DNA of 19,805 bases from Pseudonocardiales bacterium (lineage in GTDB: Bacteria; Actinomycetota; Actinomycetes; Mycobacteriales; Pseudonocardiaceae). The stretch lies in the NCBI GenBank assembly GCA_025465385.1, contig JAODNG010000488.1:1-19805 (forward strand), given 5' to 3'. Shown one piece after another: positions 13,982 through 19,805 of this stretch (positions are counted from its first letter, which is position 1; each line of letters begins with the position of its first letter). Position numbers and translations under genes: made by a program. The notes beneath the pieces were generated by a model. That model made no database searches and was not told where the DNA came from. It was given only the letters and a program-made list of their open reading frames with translations.

Positions 13982-16255
13982 ATGGTGACTCCGACCTCGA
14001 CGTATCGGTTGCAGTTCAACCGCTGCCTGACCTTTACCGACGCTGTTGCGGTGACTCCGTACCTTGCGTCACTGGGCGTCGGATCGGTATACACCTCACC
14101 TCTCCTGACCGCGATGCCGGGATCGGCGCATGGCTATGACGTGGCCGACCCACATCGGGTATCTGAGGTGATCGGCGGCGAATCCGGCCGGCACGCACTG
14201 GCGGCCGCCGCTCGCGAGCGCGGGTTGGTGCTGGTCGTCGATATCGTGCCCAATCATCTTGGGGTGGCCGAGCCGCAGGCCAATCCCGCCTGGTGGGATG
14301 TCCTTCGGTACGGGCCGTCGTCGCGCTTCGCTCGATGGTTCGACATCACCGGCTGGCCTCTGCGCGTGCCCGTCCTGGCAGATTCACCCAACGCGCTCGC
14401 CGACTTGCGACTGGATGGTGACGTGCTCCGCTACTACGAGCACGCTTTCCCGCTGGCACCGGGAACGGCTGGCGGCACCCCGCAGCAAGTGTACGAGGCG
14501 CAGCACTACCGGCTGGTTTCCTGGCGGGCGGACGTGGGCTACCGCCGGTTCTTCGCGGTCAGCGACCTCGCGGCAGTGCGGGTGGAGGACCCGGACGTGT
14601 TCGACGCCACTCACGGCGAAGTGTTGCGCTGGGTCGCCGAAGGCGACGTCGACGGCCTGCGAGTCGATCACCCGGACGGCCTCACCGATCCGGCCGGGTA
14701 CCTGCAGCGGCTCCGTGACCACGCTCCCGACGCCTGGATCGTGGTGGAAAAGATCCTCGAACCGGGCGAGGCTCTGCCCGCTTCGTGGCCGGTGGCCGGC
14801 ACTACCGGCTACGACGCGCTCGCCGAGGTCGACGGAATACTGGTCGACCCCGCCGGAGAAGCGACGCTCACCGCCCTGGATACCGAGCTGACCGGGGTCC
14901 AGACCGACTGGGCGCAGCTGGTACACGATTGCAAGCTTGACGTGGCCACCGGCATGCTCGGCTCGGAGCTGCATCGCCTCGCCGCCCTGGCCCCCGACCT
15001 CACCGATGCAGACGGTGCGCTGGCCGAGGTACTGGCGTACTTCCCGGTCTATCGCTCATACCTGCCCGACTATGGGATCGAGCACCTCGATCAGGCGCTG
15101 GCAGCTGCCCGGCGACAACGTCCCGATCTCGCGCTGACCCTGGCGGCGCTGTCACCGCGGCTGCGGGATCCGAGCGACGAGCTCGCGATCCGGTTCCAGC
15201 AGACCTCCGGCGCGGTGATGGCCAAAGGAGTTGAGGACACCGCCTACTACCGCTGGACCCGATTCATCGCGCTCAATGAGGTAGGCGGAGATCCGGACCG
15301 TTTCGGGATCGACCTCGACGCCTTCCACGCCGCTTTGGCGCATCGGGAGGAGCTCGCGCCGCAGGGGATGACCACACTGTCCACCCACGACACCAAGCGT
15401 TCCGCCGACGTACGAGCCCGGCTCGCAGTGCTCGCCGAGCTGCCGGAGTGGTGGGCTGGCGCGGTCGGGGAATTCACGAAGCTGGCGCAGGCAGCCGGCG
15501 CCAGTGTGCCCGACCCGGCACTGGGACACCTCCTCTGGCAGACCCTGGTCGGTGCCTGGCCGCTGCCGCCTGACCGGCTGCATGCCTATCTGGAGAAGGC
15601 GATGCGTGAGGCGCGGACCCATACCACCTGGACCGATCCGAATGAGCCGTTCGAGTCAGCCATGCATGCCGTCGCCGACGCCGCGCTGACCGACCCTGAG
15701 CTGCATACCGCGGTGGCTAGGGTAGCGACCCGGGTCATCGCGCCGGGCCGATCAAACTCGCTGTCCGCGGCGGTGGTGCAGTTGGCGATGCCTGGTGTGC
15801 CGGACACATACCAGGGCAGCGAGCTGTGGGACCTGTCACTGGTGGATCCGGATAACCGTCGACCGGTGGACTTCACCGCCCGTGCCGACCTGCTGGCGCG
15901 GATCGACCATGGCTGGCTGCCCGAGGTGGACGACTCGGGCGCAGCCAAACTGCTCGTAGTGTCCCGAGTCCTGCGCGCGCGGCGTGACCATCCCGAACGA
16001 TTCACCGGCTACACCCCGCTGCCCGCCACCGGTGCCGCCGCGTCGCACGCCGTCGCGTTCGCTCGCCACGGGGTTGTCGCGGTCGCCACCCGCCTACCCG
16101 TCGGGTTGGCCGACCGCGGCGGCTGGGGCGAGACAACGCTGCCCCTGCCCGCGGGGTCCTGGACCGACGTGTTCACCGGCTTCTCGGCCTCGAGCGAGGT
16201 GGGGCTGGCCAGCCTGCTCGCCCATTACCCCGTCGCCCTGCTGCTGGCGGACTAG
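13982..16255 (+). CDS. treY: Maltooligosyltrehalose synthase
   Basis: TreY isomerises the reducing-end alpha-1,4 linkage of maltodextrins to alpha-1,1, giving maltooligosyltrehalose. The 757-residue GH13 protein begins with the family start TSTYRLQFN and has SPLLTAMPGSAHGYDV (39-54), DIVPNHLGV (87-95), nucleophile Asp229 (DGLRVDHPDGL), acid/base Glu256 (WIVVEKIL) and the STHDTKRS motif around 467-474. All GH13 catalytic positions are present. The residue after THDTKRS is Ala where I would expect Glu in relatives, a small deviation. Length is normal. The ATG at 13982 has no clear Shine-Dalgarno. It lies 63 bases ahead of treZ or slightly more depending on the treZ start, and 96 bases after aroE; the debranching gene treX, often adjacent, is not in the window. 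Confidence 0.95.
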   Translation: MVTPTSTYRLQFNRCLTFTDAVAVTPYLASLGVGSVYTSPLLTAMPGSAHGYDVADPHRVSEVIGGESGRHALAAAARERGLVLVVDIVPNHLGVAEPQANPAWWDVLRYGPSSRFARWFDITGWPLRVPVLADSPNALADLRLDGDVLRYYEHAFPLAPGTAGGTPQQVYEAQHYRLVSWRADVGYRRFFAVSDLAAVRVEDPDVFDATHGEVLRWVAEGDVDGLRVDHPDGLTDPAGYLQRLRDHAPDAWIVVEKILEPGEALPASWPVAGTTGYDALAEVDGILVDPAGEATLTALDTELTGVQTDWAQLVHDCKLDVATGMLGSELHRLAALAPDLTDADGALAEVLAYFPVYRSYLPDYGIEHLDQALAAARRQRPDLALTLAALSPRLRDPSDELAIRFQQTSGAVMAKGVEDTAYYRWTRFIALNEVGGDPDRFGIDLDAFHAALAHREELAPQGMTTLSTHDTKRSADVRARLAVLAELPEWWAGAVGEFTKLAQAAGASVPDPALGHLLWQTLVGAWPLPPDRLHAYLEKAMREARTHTTWTDPNEPFESAMHAVADAALTDPELHTAVARVATRVIAPGRSNSLSAAVVQLAMPGVPDTYQGSELWDLSLVDPDNRRPVDFTARADLLARIDHGWLPEVDDSGAAKLLVVSRVLRARRDHPERFTGYTPLPATGAAASHAVAFARHGVVAVATRLPVGLADRGGWGETTLPLPAGSWTDVFTGFSASSEVGLASLLAHYPVALLLAD

Positions 16256-16318
16256 CCCAGGCCGACCGCTGTGGTCATGGCCAGACAAGGCCCCAGAACC
16301 CTGACAAGATCAGTGCTC

Positions 16319-18085
16319 ATGGACTTCACAGTGTGGGCTCCGCTGCGGCAGCGGGTACGGGTCGTGGTGAACGGCGCCGAACATGAAATGACCCAGACGG
16401 CCGGTGGCTGGTGGTGCGGCCAGGTTGACGACGCGGGATCAGGCAGCGACTACGCGTTCCGGCTGGATGAGGAGGACTCGCCGCTACCCGACCCCCGATC
16501 CCGGTGGCAGCCCCACGGAGTCCACGCGGCGTCGCGGATCTATGACCACAGCGCATTCGAATGGACCGATGGGCGCTGGACCGGCCGGGCGCTGCCGGGC
16601 AGCGTGCTCTACGAGCTGCATATCGGGACGTTCACCTCGGACGGGACATTCGACTCCGCGATTGAGCGTCTGGACTACCTGGCCGGGCTGGGCGTCGACC
16701 TGGTCGAGGTGATGCCGGTCAACGCCGTCGACGGATCCCGGAACTGGGGCTATGACGGAGTCGATTGGTACGCCGTTACCGAGAACTACGGCGGTCCCGA
16801 CGCGTTCAAACGCTTCGTGGACGCGTGCCATAGCCGCGGGCTGGGTGTGCTGCTCGACGTCGTGCACAACCACCTCGGCCCGTCCGGCGCATACCTGGAC
16901 CGCTTCGGCCCGTACTTCGCCGGCAGCAACATCTGGGGGCCCACGCTCAATCTTGATGGCCCACACTCCGACGAGGTGCGCCGCTACGTCATCGACAACG
17001 CACTGGAGTGGTTGACCCACTACCACCTCGACGGGCTGCGGCTCGACGCCGTGCACGCGCTGCGTGACACCCGGGCCACCCACTTGCTGGAGGAGCTGAC
17101 CACTGAGGTGGACACCCTTGCCGCGCACCTGCGACGGCCACTGTCACTGATTGCGGAATCGGACCTCAACAACCCGAGGCTGATCACGCCGCGGGTCGCG
17201 GGTGGCTACGGACTGACCGCACAGTGGGACGACGACATCCATCACTGCCTGCACGCCACGCTGACCGGTGAACGGCAGGGCTACTATGCCGACTTCGGTG
17301 CACTGCCCGATCTGGCCCGCACCCTCCGCGGGGCGTTCTTCCACGATGGACGTTGGTCGAGCTTCCGGCAACGCACCCACGGCCGCCCGGTGGACACTGC
17401 GCAGCTGCCCGGCTGGAAGTTCGTCACCTATCTGCAGAACCACGACCAGGTCGGAAATCGCGCCACCGGCGACCGGATCTCGACCACCCTGTCCCCCGGC
17501 CTGCTGGCCTGCGGGGCAGCGCTGGTGCTGTGCTCCCCGTACACGCCGATGATCTTCATGGGCGAGGAGTGGGGCGCGGAGACGCCATTCCAGTTCTTCT
17601 CGTCCATGCCCGACGCGGAGCTACGCGAGGCTATCCGACGGGGTCGTTATGCCGAGTTCACCGAACACGGCTGGGATGAGGCGGATGTTCCCGATCCGAA
17701 CGACGAGGAGACCTTCCGACACTCCCAGCTGGACTGGTCCGAGCCTGGTTCCGAGCCACACGCCACCGTACTGCGCATCTACCGGGAGTTGATCGCGCTA
17801 CGAAAGCACCGTCCCGAGCTGTCCGACCCGCGGCTGGACACCCTGGCCGTCGACGTGGACGCTGACGCCCGCACGCTGGTACTGCACCGCGGTGCACTGC
17901 GGGTGGTGGTCAATTTGGGCGGGCAACCCGCCACCGTTGCGGTGGATGGGCCACCCACTGAAATTCTGCTCGCGTCCGGGGACGCCACCACAACACGCGA
18001 CACCGTGCAGCTGGCCGGCGAGTCCTTCGCTGTCGTTGCCCTTGAGCTCAGCGGAACAGTTTGCGCAGCACCGCCAGCACGATGA
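16319..18085 (+). CDS. treZ: Maltooligosyltrehalose trehalohydrolase
   Basis: TreZ releases free trehalose from the TreY product. The 588-residue protein starts with the N-terminal beta domain (MDFTVWAPLRQRVRVVV), then a GH13 barrel with LYELHIGTFT (97-106), NWGYDGVDWYA (142-152), DVVHNHLGP (180-188), nucleophile Asp243 (GLRLDAVHAL), acid/base Glu280 (LIAESDLN) and Asp376 (LQNHDQVGNR). The GMGEEW-type region is FMGEEWGAETPFQFF (413-427). The frame is open upstream to a GTG at 16271, but the family N-terminus supports ATG 16319; GTG 16313 is also possible. Together with treY this forms the TreYZ route from glycogen to trehalose. Its last 38 bases overlap the tail of the opposite-strand DUF3618 gene. 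Confidence 0.95.
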   Translation: MDFTVWAPLRQRVRVVVNGAEHEMTQTAGGWWCGQVDDAGSGSDYAFRLDEEDSPLPDPRSRWQPHGVHAASRIYDHSAFEWTDGRWTGRALPGSVLYELHIGTFTSDGTFDSAIERLDYLAGLGVDLVEVMPVNAVDGSRNWGYDGVDWYAVTENYGGPDAFKRFVDACHSRGLGVLLDVVHNHLGPSGAYLDRFGPYFAGSNIWGPTLNLDGPHSDEVRRYVIDNALEWLTHYHLDGLRLDAVHALRDTRATHLLEELTTEVDTLAAHLRRPLSLIAESDLNNPRLITPRVAGGYGLTAQWDDDIHHCLHATLTGERQGYYADFGALPDLARTLRGAFFHDGRWSSFRQRTHGRPVDTAQLPGWKFVTYLQNHDQVGNRATGDRISTTLSPGLLACGAALVLCSPYTPMIFMGEEWGAETPFQFFSSMPDAELREAIRRGRYAEFTEHGWDEADVPDPNDEETFRHSQLDWSEPGSEPHATVLRIYRELIALRKHRPELSDPRLDTLAVDVDADARTLVLHRGALRVVVNLGGQPATVAVDGPPTEILLASGDATTTRDTVQLAGESFAVVALELSGTVCAAPPAR

Positions 18086-18269
18086 GCGCAGCGAGGGCCA
18101 TCAGCGAGTAGCGCACCGTTGGGTTACCCAGCGTGGCTTCCACCTGCTCTTTGCCAGCGTCAATCAGGCGGGTGGGATCGGCCCTGGTGCCGATCTCCTG
18201 CAGTGTTGCTGCCAGCGCATCGCGGGCCTTCTCGATCTCGCGTTCGATGGTGTCGGCGTCGCGGGCCAT
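18048..18269 (-). CDS. Small DUF3618 membrane protein
   Basis: The 73-residue protein has the DUF3618 start ARDADTIEREIEKARDALAATLQEIGTRADP, a likely amphipathic helix, and one C-terminal transmembrane segment (about 54-68, YSLMALAALIVLAVL) followed by a basic tail RKLFR. It is probably a small inner-membrane protein with its N-terminal helix in the cytoplasm. The function is not established. The ATG at 18269 follows a strong AGGAGG, which decides against the upstream in-frame start at 18332. The gene overlaps treZ tail-to-tail by 38 bases and is divergent from the peroxiredoxin gene; from memory the DUF3618-bcp neighbourhood also exists in mycobacteria. Confidence 0.88.
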   Translation of the reverse strand: MARDADTIEREIEKARDALAATLQEIGTRADPTRLIDAGKEQVEATLGNPTVRYSLMALAALIVLAVLRKLFR

Positions 18270-18295
18270 TGGGTCCTCCTCGCGGGGTGAGCGTC

Positions 18296-18322
18296 GGGCA
18301 CACCGTAGCCACCGGTGTGCCC
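18296..18322. promoter_or_regulatory. Perfect 10-bp inverted repeat between the DUF3618 and bcp genes
   Basis: GGGCACACCG (18296-18305) and its exact reverse complement CGGTGTGCCC (18313-18322) are separated by seven bases. The 27-bp dyad is centrally placed in the 98-base spacer between divergent genes, where a terminator is not expected, so an operator for a dimeric regulator is the likeliest role. The regulator is unknown. Confidence 0.55.
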
Positions 18323-18353
18323 ACGTGGCCAAGCCACCCCGTCTGCTGGGCGG

Positions 18354-18359
18354 TACCGT
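18354..18359 (+). promoter_or_regulatory. Possible -10 box TACCGT for bcp
   Basis: TACCGT fits TANNNT and ends eight bases before the GTG at 18368, compatible with a leaderless or nearly leaderless transcript. No Shine-Dalgarno is present upstream of the GTG. Confidence 0.35.
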
Positions 18360-18367
18360 CCGACCTT

Positions 18368-18841
18368 GTGACCGACCACCTCCGGCTGTCCCCCGGCGAC
18401 GCCGCGCCCGAGTTCACCCTGCCCGACGCCGACGGCAAGCCTGTCGCACTGGCGGACTACCGCGGCCGATCCGTGCTGGTCTACTTCTATCCGGCGGCCA
18501 GCACCCCGGGGTGCACCAAGCAGGCGTGCGACTTCCGTGACAACCTCGCCGAGCTCGACACCTCCGGGTTCACGGTCCTCGGTATCTCCCCGGACCCGCC
18601 GGCGAAGCTGGCGAAGTTCCGCGACGCGCAAGGCCTCACCTTCCCGCTGCTGTCCGACGTGGACCGTTCGGTGCTCACCTCCTACGGCGCCTACGGCGAG
18701 AAACAGCTGTACGGCAAGACGGTCACCGGTGTCATCCGATCGACCTTCGTGATCGACGCACAGGGCCGTATCGACAAGGCGCTGTACAACGTCCGCGCCA
18801 CCGGCCACGTCGCCAAGCTGCGCAAAGACCTCGGCGTCTGA
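18368..18841 (+). CDS. bcp: Thioredoxin-dependent peroxiredoxin (Bcp/PrxQ)
   Basis: This 157-residue cytoplasmic peroxiredoxin reduces hydroperoxides using thioredoxin-type donors. Peroxidatic Cys49 lies in the STPGCT motif and the resolving Cys54 follows five residues later, the spacing typical of the atypical 2-Cys PrxQ type. Arg124 (GVIRSTFVIDAQG) completes the active site, and DYRGRSVLVYFYP precedes it. Length is normal for the family. The frame is open far upstream to 18119, but that would run antisense through the DUF3618 gene. The GTG at 18368 begins just before the conserved SPGDAAPEFTLPD core. It is the right-hand gene of a divergent pair whose spacer holds a strong dyad. A tRNA gene follows after 30 bases. 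Confidence 0.94.
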   Translation: MTDHLRLSPGDAAPEFTLPDADGKPVALADYRGRSVLVYFYPAASTPGCTKQACDFRDNLAELDTSGFTVLGISPDPPAKLAKFRDAQGLTFPLLSDVDRSVLTSYGAYGEKQLYGKTVTGVIRSTFVIDAQGRIDKALYNVRATGHVAKLRKDLGV

Positions 18842-18871
18842 CGCCGTATCCTGTCCCCCTCGTCACCACGA

Positions 18872-18947
18872 GCCGGCGTAGCCCAACGGCAGAGGCACGG
18901 GCCTTAGGAGTCCGCCAGTGTGGGTTCGAATCCCACCGCCGGCACCA
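18872..18947 (+). tRNA. tRNA with anticodon TAG (Leu by anticodon), short variable loop
   Basis: A complete 76-base cloverleaf folds by eye. The acceptor stem is GCCGGCG/CGCCGGC (7 bp) with A73 and an encoded CCA. The D-arm is GCC/GGC with a 10-base loop containing GG. The anticodon stem is CGGGC/GTCCG (one G-T pair) with loop CTTAGGA, so the anticodon TAG is at 18905-18907, reading CUA and probably other CUN codons. The T-arm is GTGGG/CCCAC with TTCGAAT. The variable loop is only five bases (CCAGT), whereas bacterial tRNA-Leu normally has a long variable arm. The Leu assignment therefore rests on the anticodon and A73 alone. Confidence 0.88.
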
Positions 18948-18965
18948 TGCTTCCCATTGGTTGCG

Positions 18966-19694
18966 CTAGCAGCCGAGCGCCTCGGCGAGTTCGGTAAACC
19001 CGGCGACCGCGAGGTCGCTGGTGACGTCCGCCGCTCGGTCGGCGGCACGGTCGGGCCCCTTCTCGAGGGGGCGCTCGAGAAAGGCGGTGCGCAGACCAGC
19101 CTCGTGAGCGCCGTGGAGGTCCCAAGTATGGGCCGCGACCATCATGACCTGCGCTGGCGGGAGGTCGAGCAAGCCTGCCGCGGTGCGGTAGACGAGCGGG
19201 TCGGGTTTGTAGGTCCGGGCGAGTTCGGCGGACAGGATGCAGTCGAACGGCAGTCCCGCCGTCTTTATCAGGTGGGTCAGTAGGGCAAAGCCGCCGTTGG
19301 ACAGCGCCGCGAGGATGTAGCGGGTGCGCAGCCGGGTGAGCCCGGCGATCGCGTCGTTCCAGGCCGGGAGTCGATGCCAAGCGAGTACGAGCCGACGACG
19401 GGCCGGCTCGTCGAACGCGTCGCCAACCCCATGCTGTTCGAGCAGTTGGTCGAGGGACTCGCGGTGCAGAGTGTCGAGGTAAACCCACTCCCGTTCACCG
19501 GTTCGCACCCGGCCCATAGAGGGCAGGTAGCGGTCGCGCCATTCGTCTGCGAAGGTGCCGGCGTCAAGTGCAGCGCCGCACTGTGCGGCGATCTCGGCGA
19601 CCTGGTCGGCGACGCCGGTGCGCCAGTCGACCGTGGTACCGAAGATGTCGAAGGCGAGCACAGAAACTTGCCCACCGGGCTGCTGCGTAATCAC
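18966..19694 (-). CDS. HAD superfamily hydrolase, haloacid dehalogenase type II
   Basis: The 242-residue protein has HAD motif I FDIFGTTVDW with nucleophile Asp16, motif II LAALSNGG (Ser132, Asn133), motif III Lys163 (TYKPDPLVY) and motif IV MVAAHTWDLHGA with Asp192. The order and cap size match the type II 2-haloacid dehalogenase group, which hydrolyses the carbon-halogen bond of short haloacids. The characterised enzymes carry SSNxWD in motif IV, while this one has AAHTWD, so the substrate may not be a haloacid; a general phosphatase-like or other HAD role is possible. The GTG start at 19694 follows AAGGAGG at ideal spacing. A short palindrome TTGCCGGCAA lies at 19748-19757 upstream. The rest of the 111 bases to the window end shows no gene. 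Confidence 0.9.
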   Translation of the reverse strand: MITQQPGGQVSVLAFDIFGTTVDWRTGVADQVAEIAAQCGAALDAGTFADEWRDRYLPSMGRVRTGEREWVYLDTLHRESLDQLLEQHGVGDAFDEPARRRLVLAWHRLPAWNDAIAGLTRLRTRYILAALSNGGFALLTHLIKTAGLPFDCILSAELARTYKPDPLVYRTAAGLLDLPPAQVMMVAAHTWDLHGAHEAGLRTAFLERPLEKGPDRAADRAADVTSDLAVAGFTELAEALGC

Positions 19695-19805
19695 GGCGCC
19701 TCCTTGAGTGTGTCATCGAAGGGCGGCCAGCGTCGTCGCGCGCCGGCTTGCCGGCAACAGCCACGTGGAGGGACGAGCGAAGTGGCGATGTGTGCCGGTC
19801 ACGCT

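Noticed and set aside
18119..18367. Long upstream extension of the peroxiredoxin frame
   Set aside because: It runs antisense through the DUF3618 gene and the dyad, and the peroxiredoxin core begins just after GTG 18368.
19742..19757. GCCGGC repeat and TTGCCGGCAA palindrome upstream of the HAD gene as a firm operator
   Set aside because: Such short GC-rich palindromes are common in this base composition, and there is no second site to support a function.

Overview
The window is GC-rich, densely packed chromosomal DNA from an actinobacterium. Supporting signs are a PucR-type regulator in front of a FAS-II gene cluster, an AccD6-type carboxyltransferase, a DUF3145 protein, a Methyltransf_19 (DUF574) methyltransferase, treY/treZ, and several starts that look leaderless. 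The proteins resemble both Mycobacterium (AccD6, KasA-like motifs) and Streptomyces (fabD-fabH-acpP-fabF order, short ACP). A Pseudonocardiales or other non-mycolate relative of Mycobacteriales is a reasonable guess, but no species can be named.

Region 1 (1-6877): a truncated pirin gene (minus) is divergent from a MabR/FasR-like PucR regulator (plus). A fatty-acid operon follows on the plus strand: fabD, fabH, acpP, a single fabF/kasA-like synthase and accD6. Together these supply malonyl-ACP, start the chain, carry it, elongate it, and make malonyl-CoA. Dyad-symmetric sequences lie upstream of the regulator, across its stop codon ahead of fabD, and in the acpP leader.

Region 2 (6894-12842, all minus): a small membrane-anchored protein of unknown function, a DUF3145 protein, an exported subtilisin-like S8 protease, and a methyltransferase overlapping a PAS-GGDEF-EAL cyclic-di-GMP protein.

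Region 3 (12998-18085, plus): aroE (shikimate dehydrogenase), then treY and treZ, which convert glycogen or maltodextrin to trehalose.

Region 4 (18048-19805): a small DUF3618 membrane protein (minus) overlaps the treZ tail and is divergent from a Bcp/PrxQ peroxiredoxin. A tRNA gene with anticodon TAG and an unusually short variable loop follows, then a HAD type II hydrolase (minus).

No mobile elements, CRISPR arrays, phage genes or rRNA were seen. No gap between genes exceeds 300 bases; the longest is 225 bases (9685-9909). I did not find a clearly new multi-gene system. The observations most worth following up are the class-I-shaped tRNA with a Leu anticodon, the dyads around the FAS-II regulator and acpP, the perfect 10-bp inverted repeat between the DUF3618 and bcp genes, and the methyltransferase/c-di-GMP gene pair.
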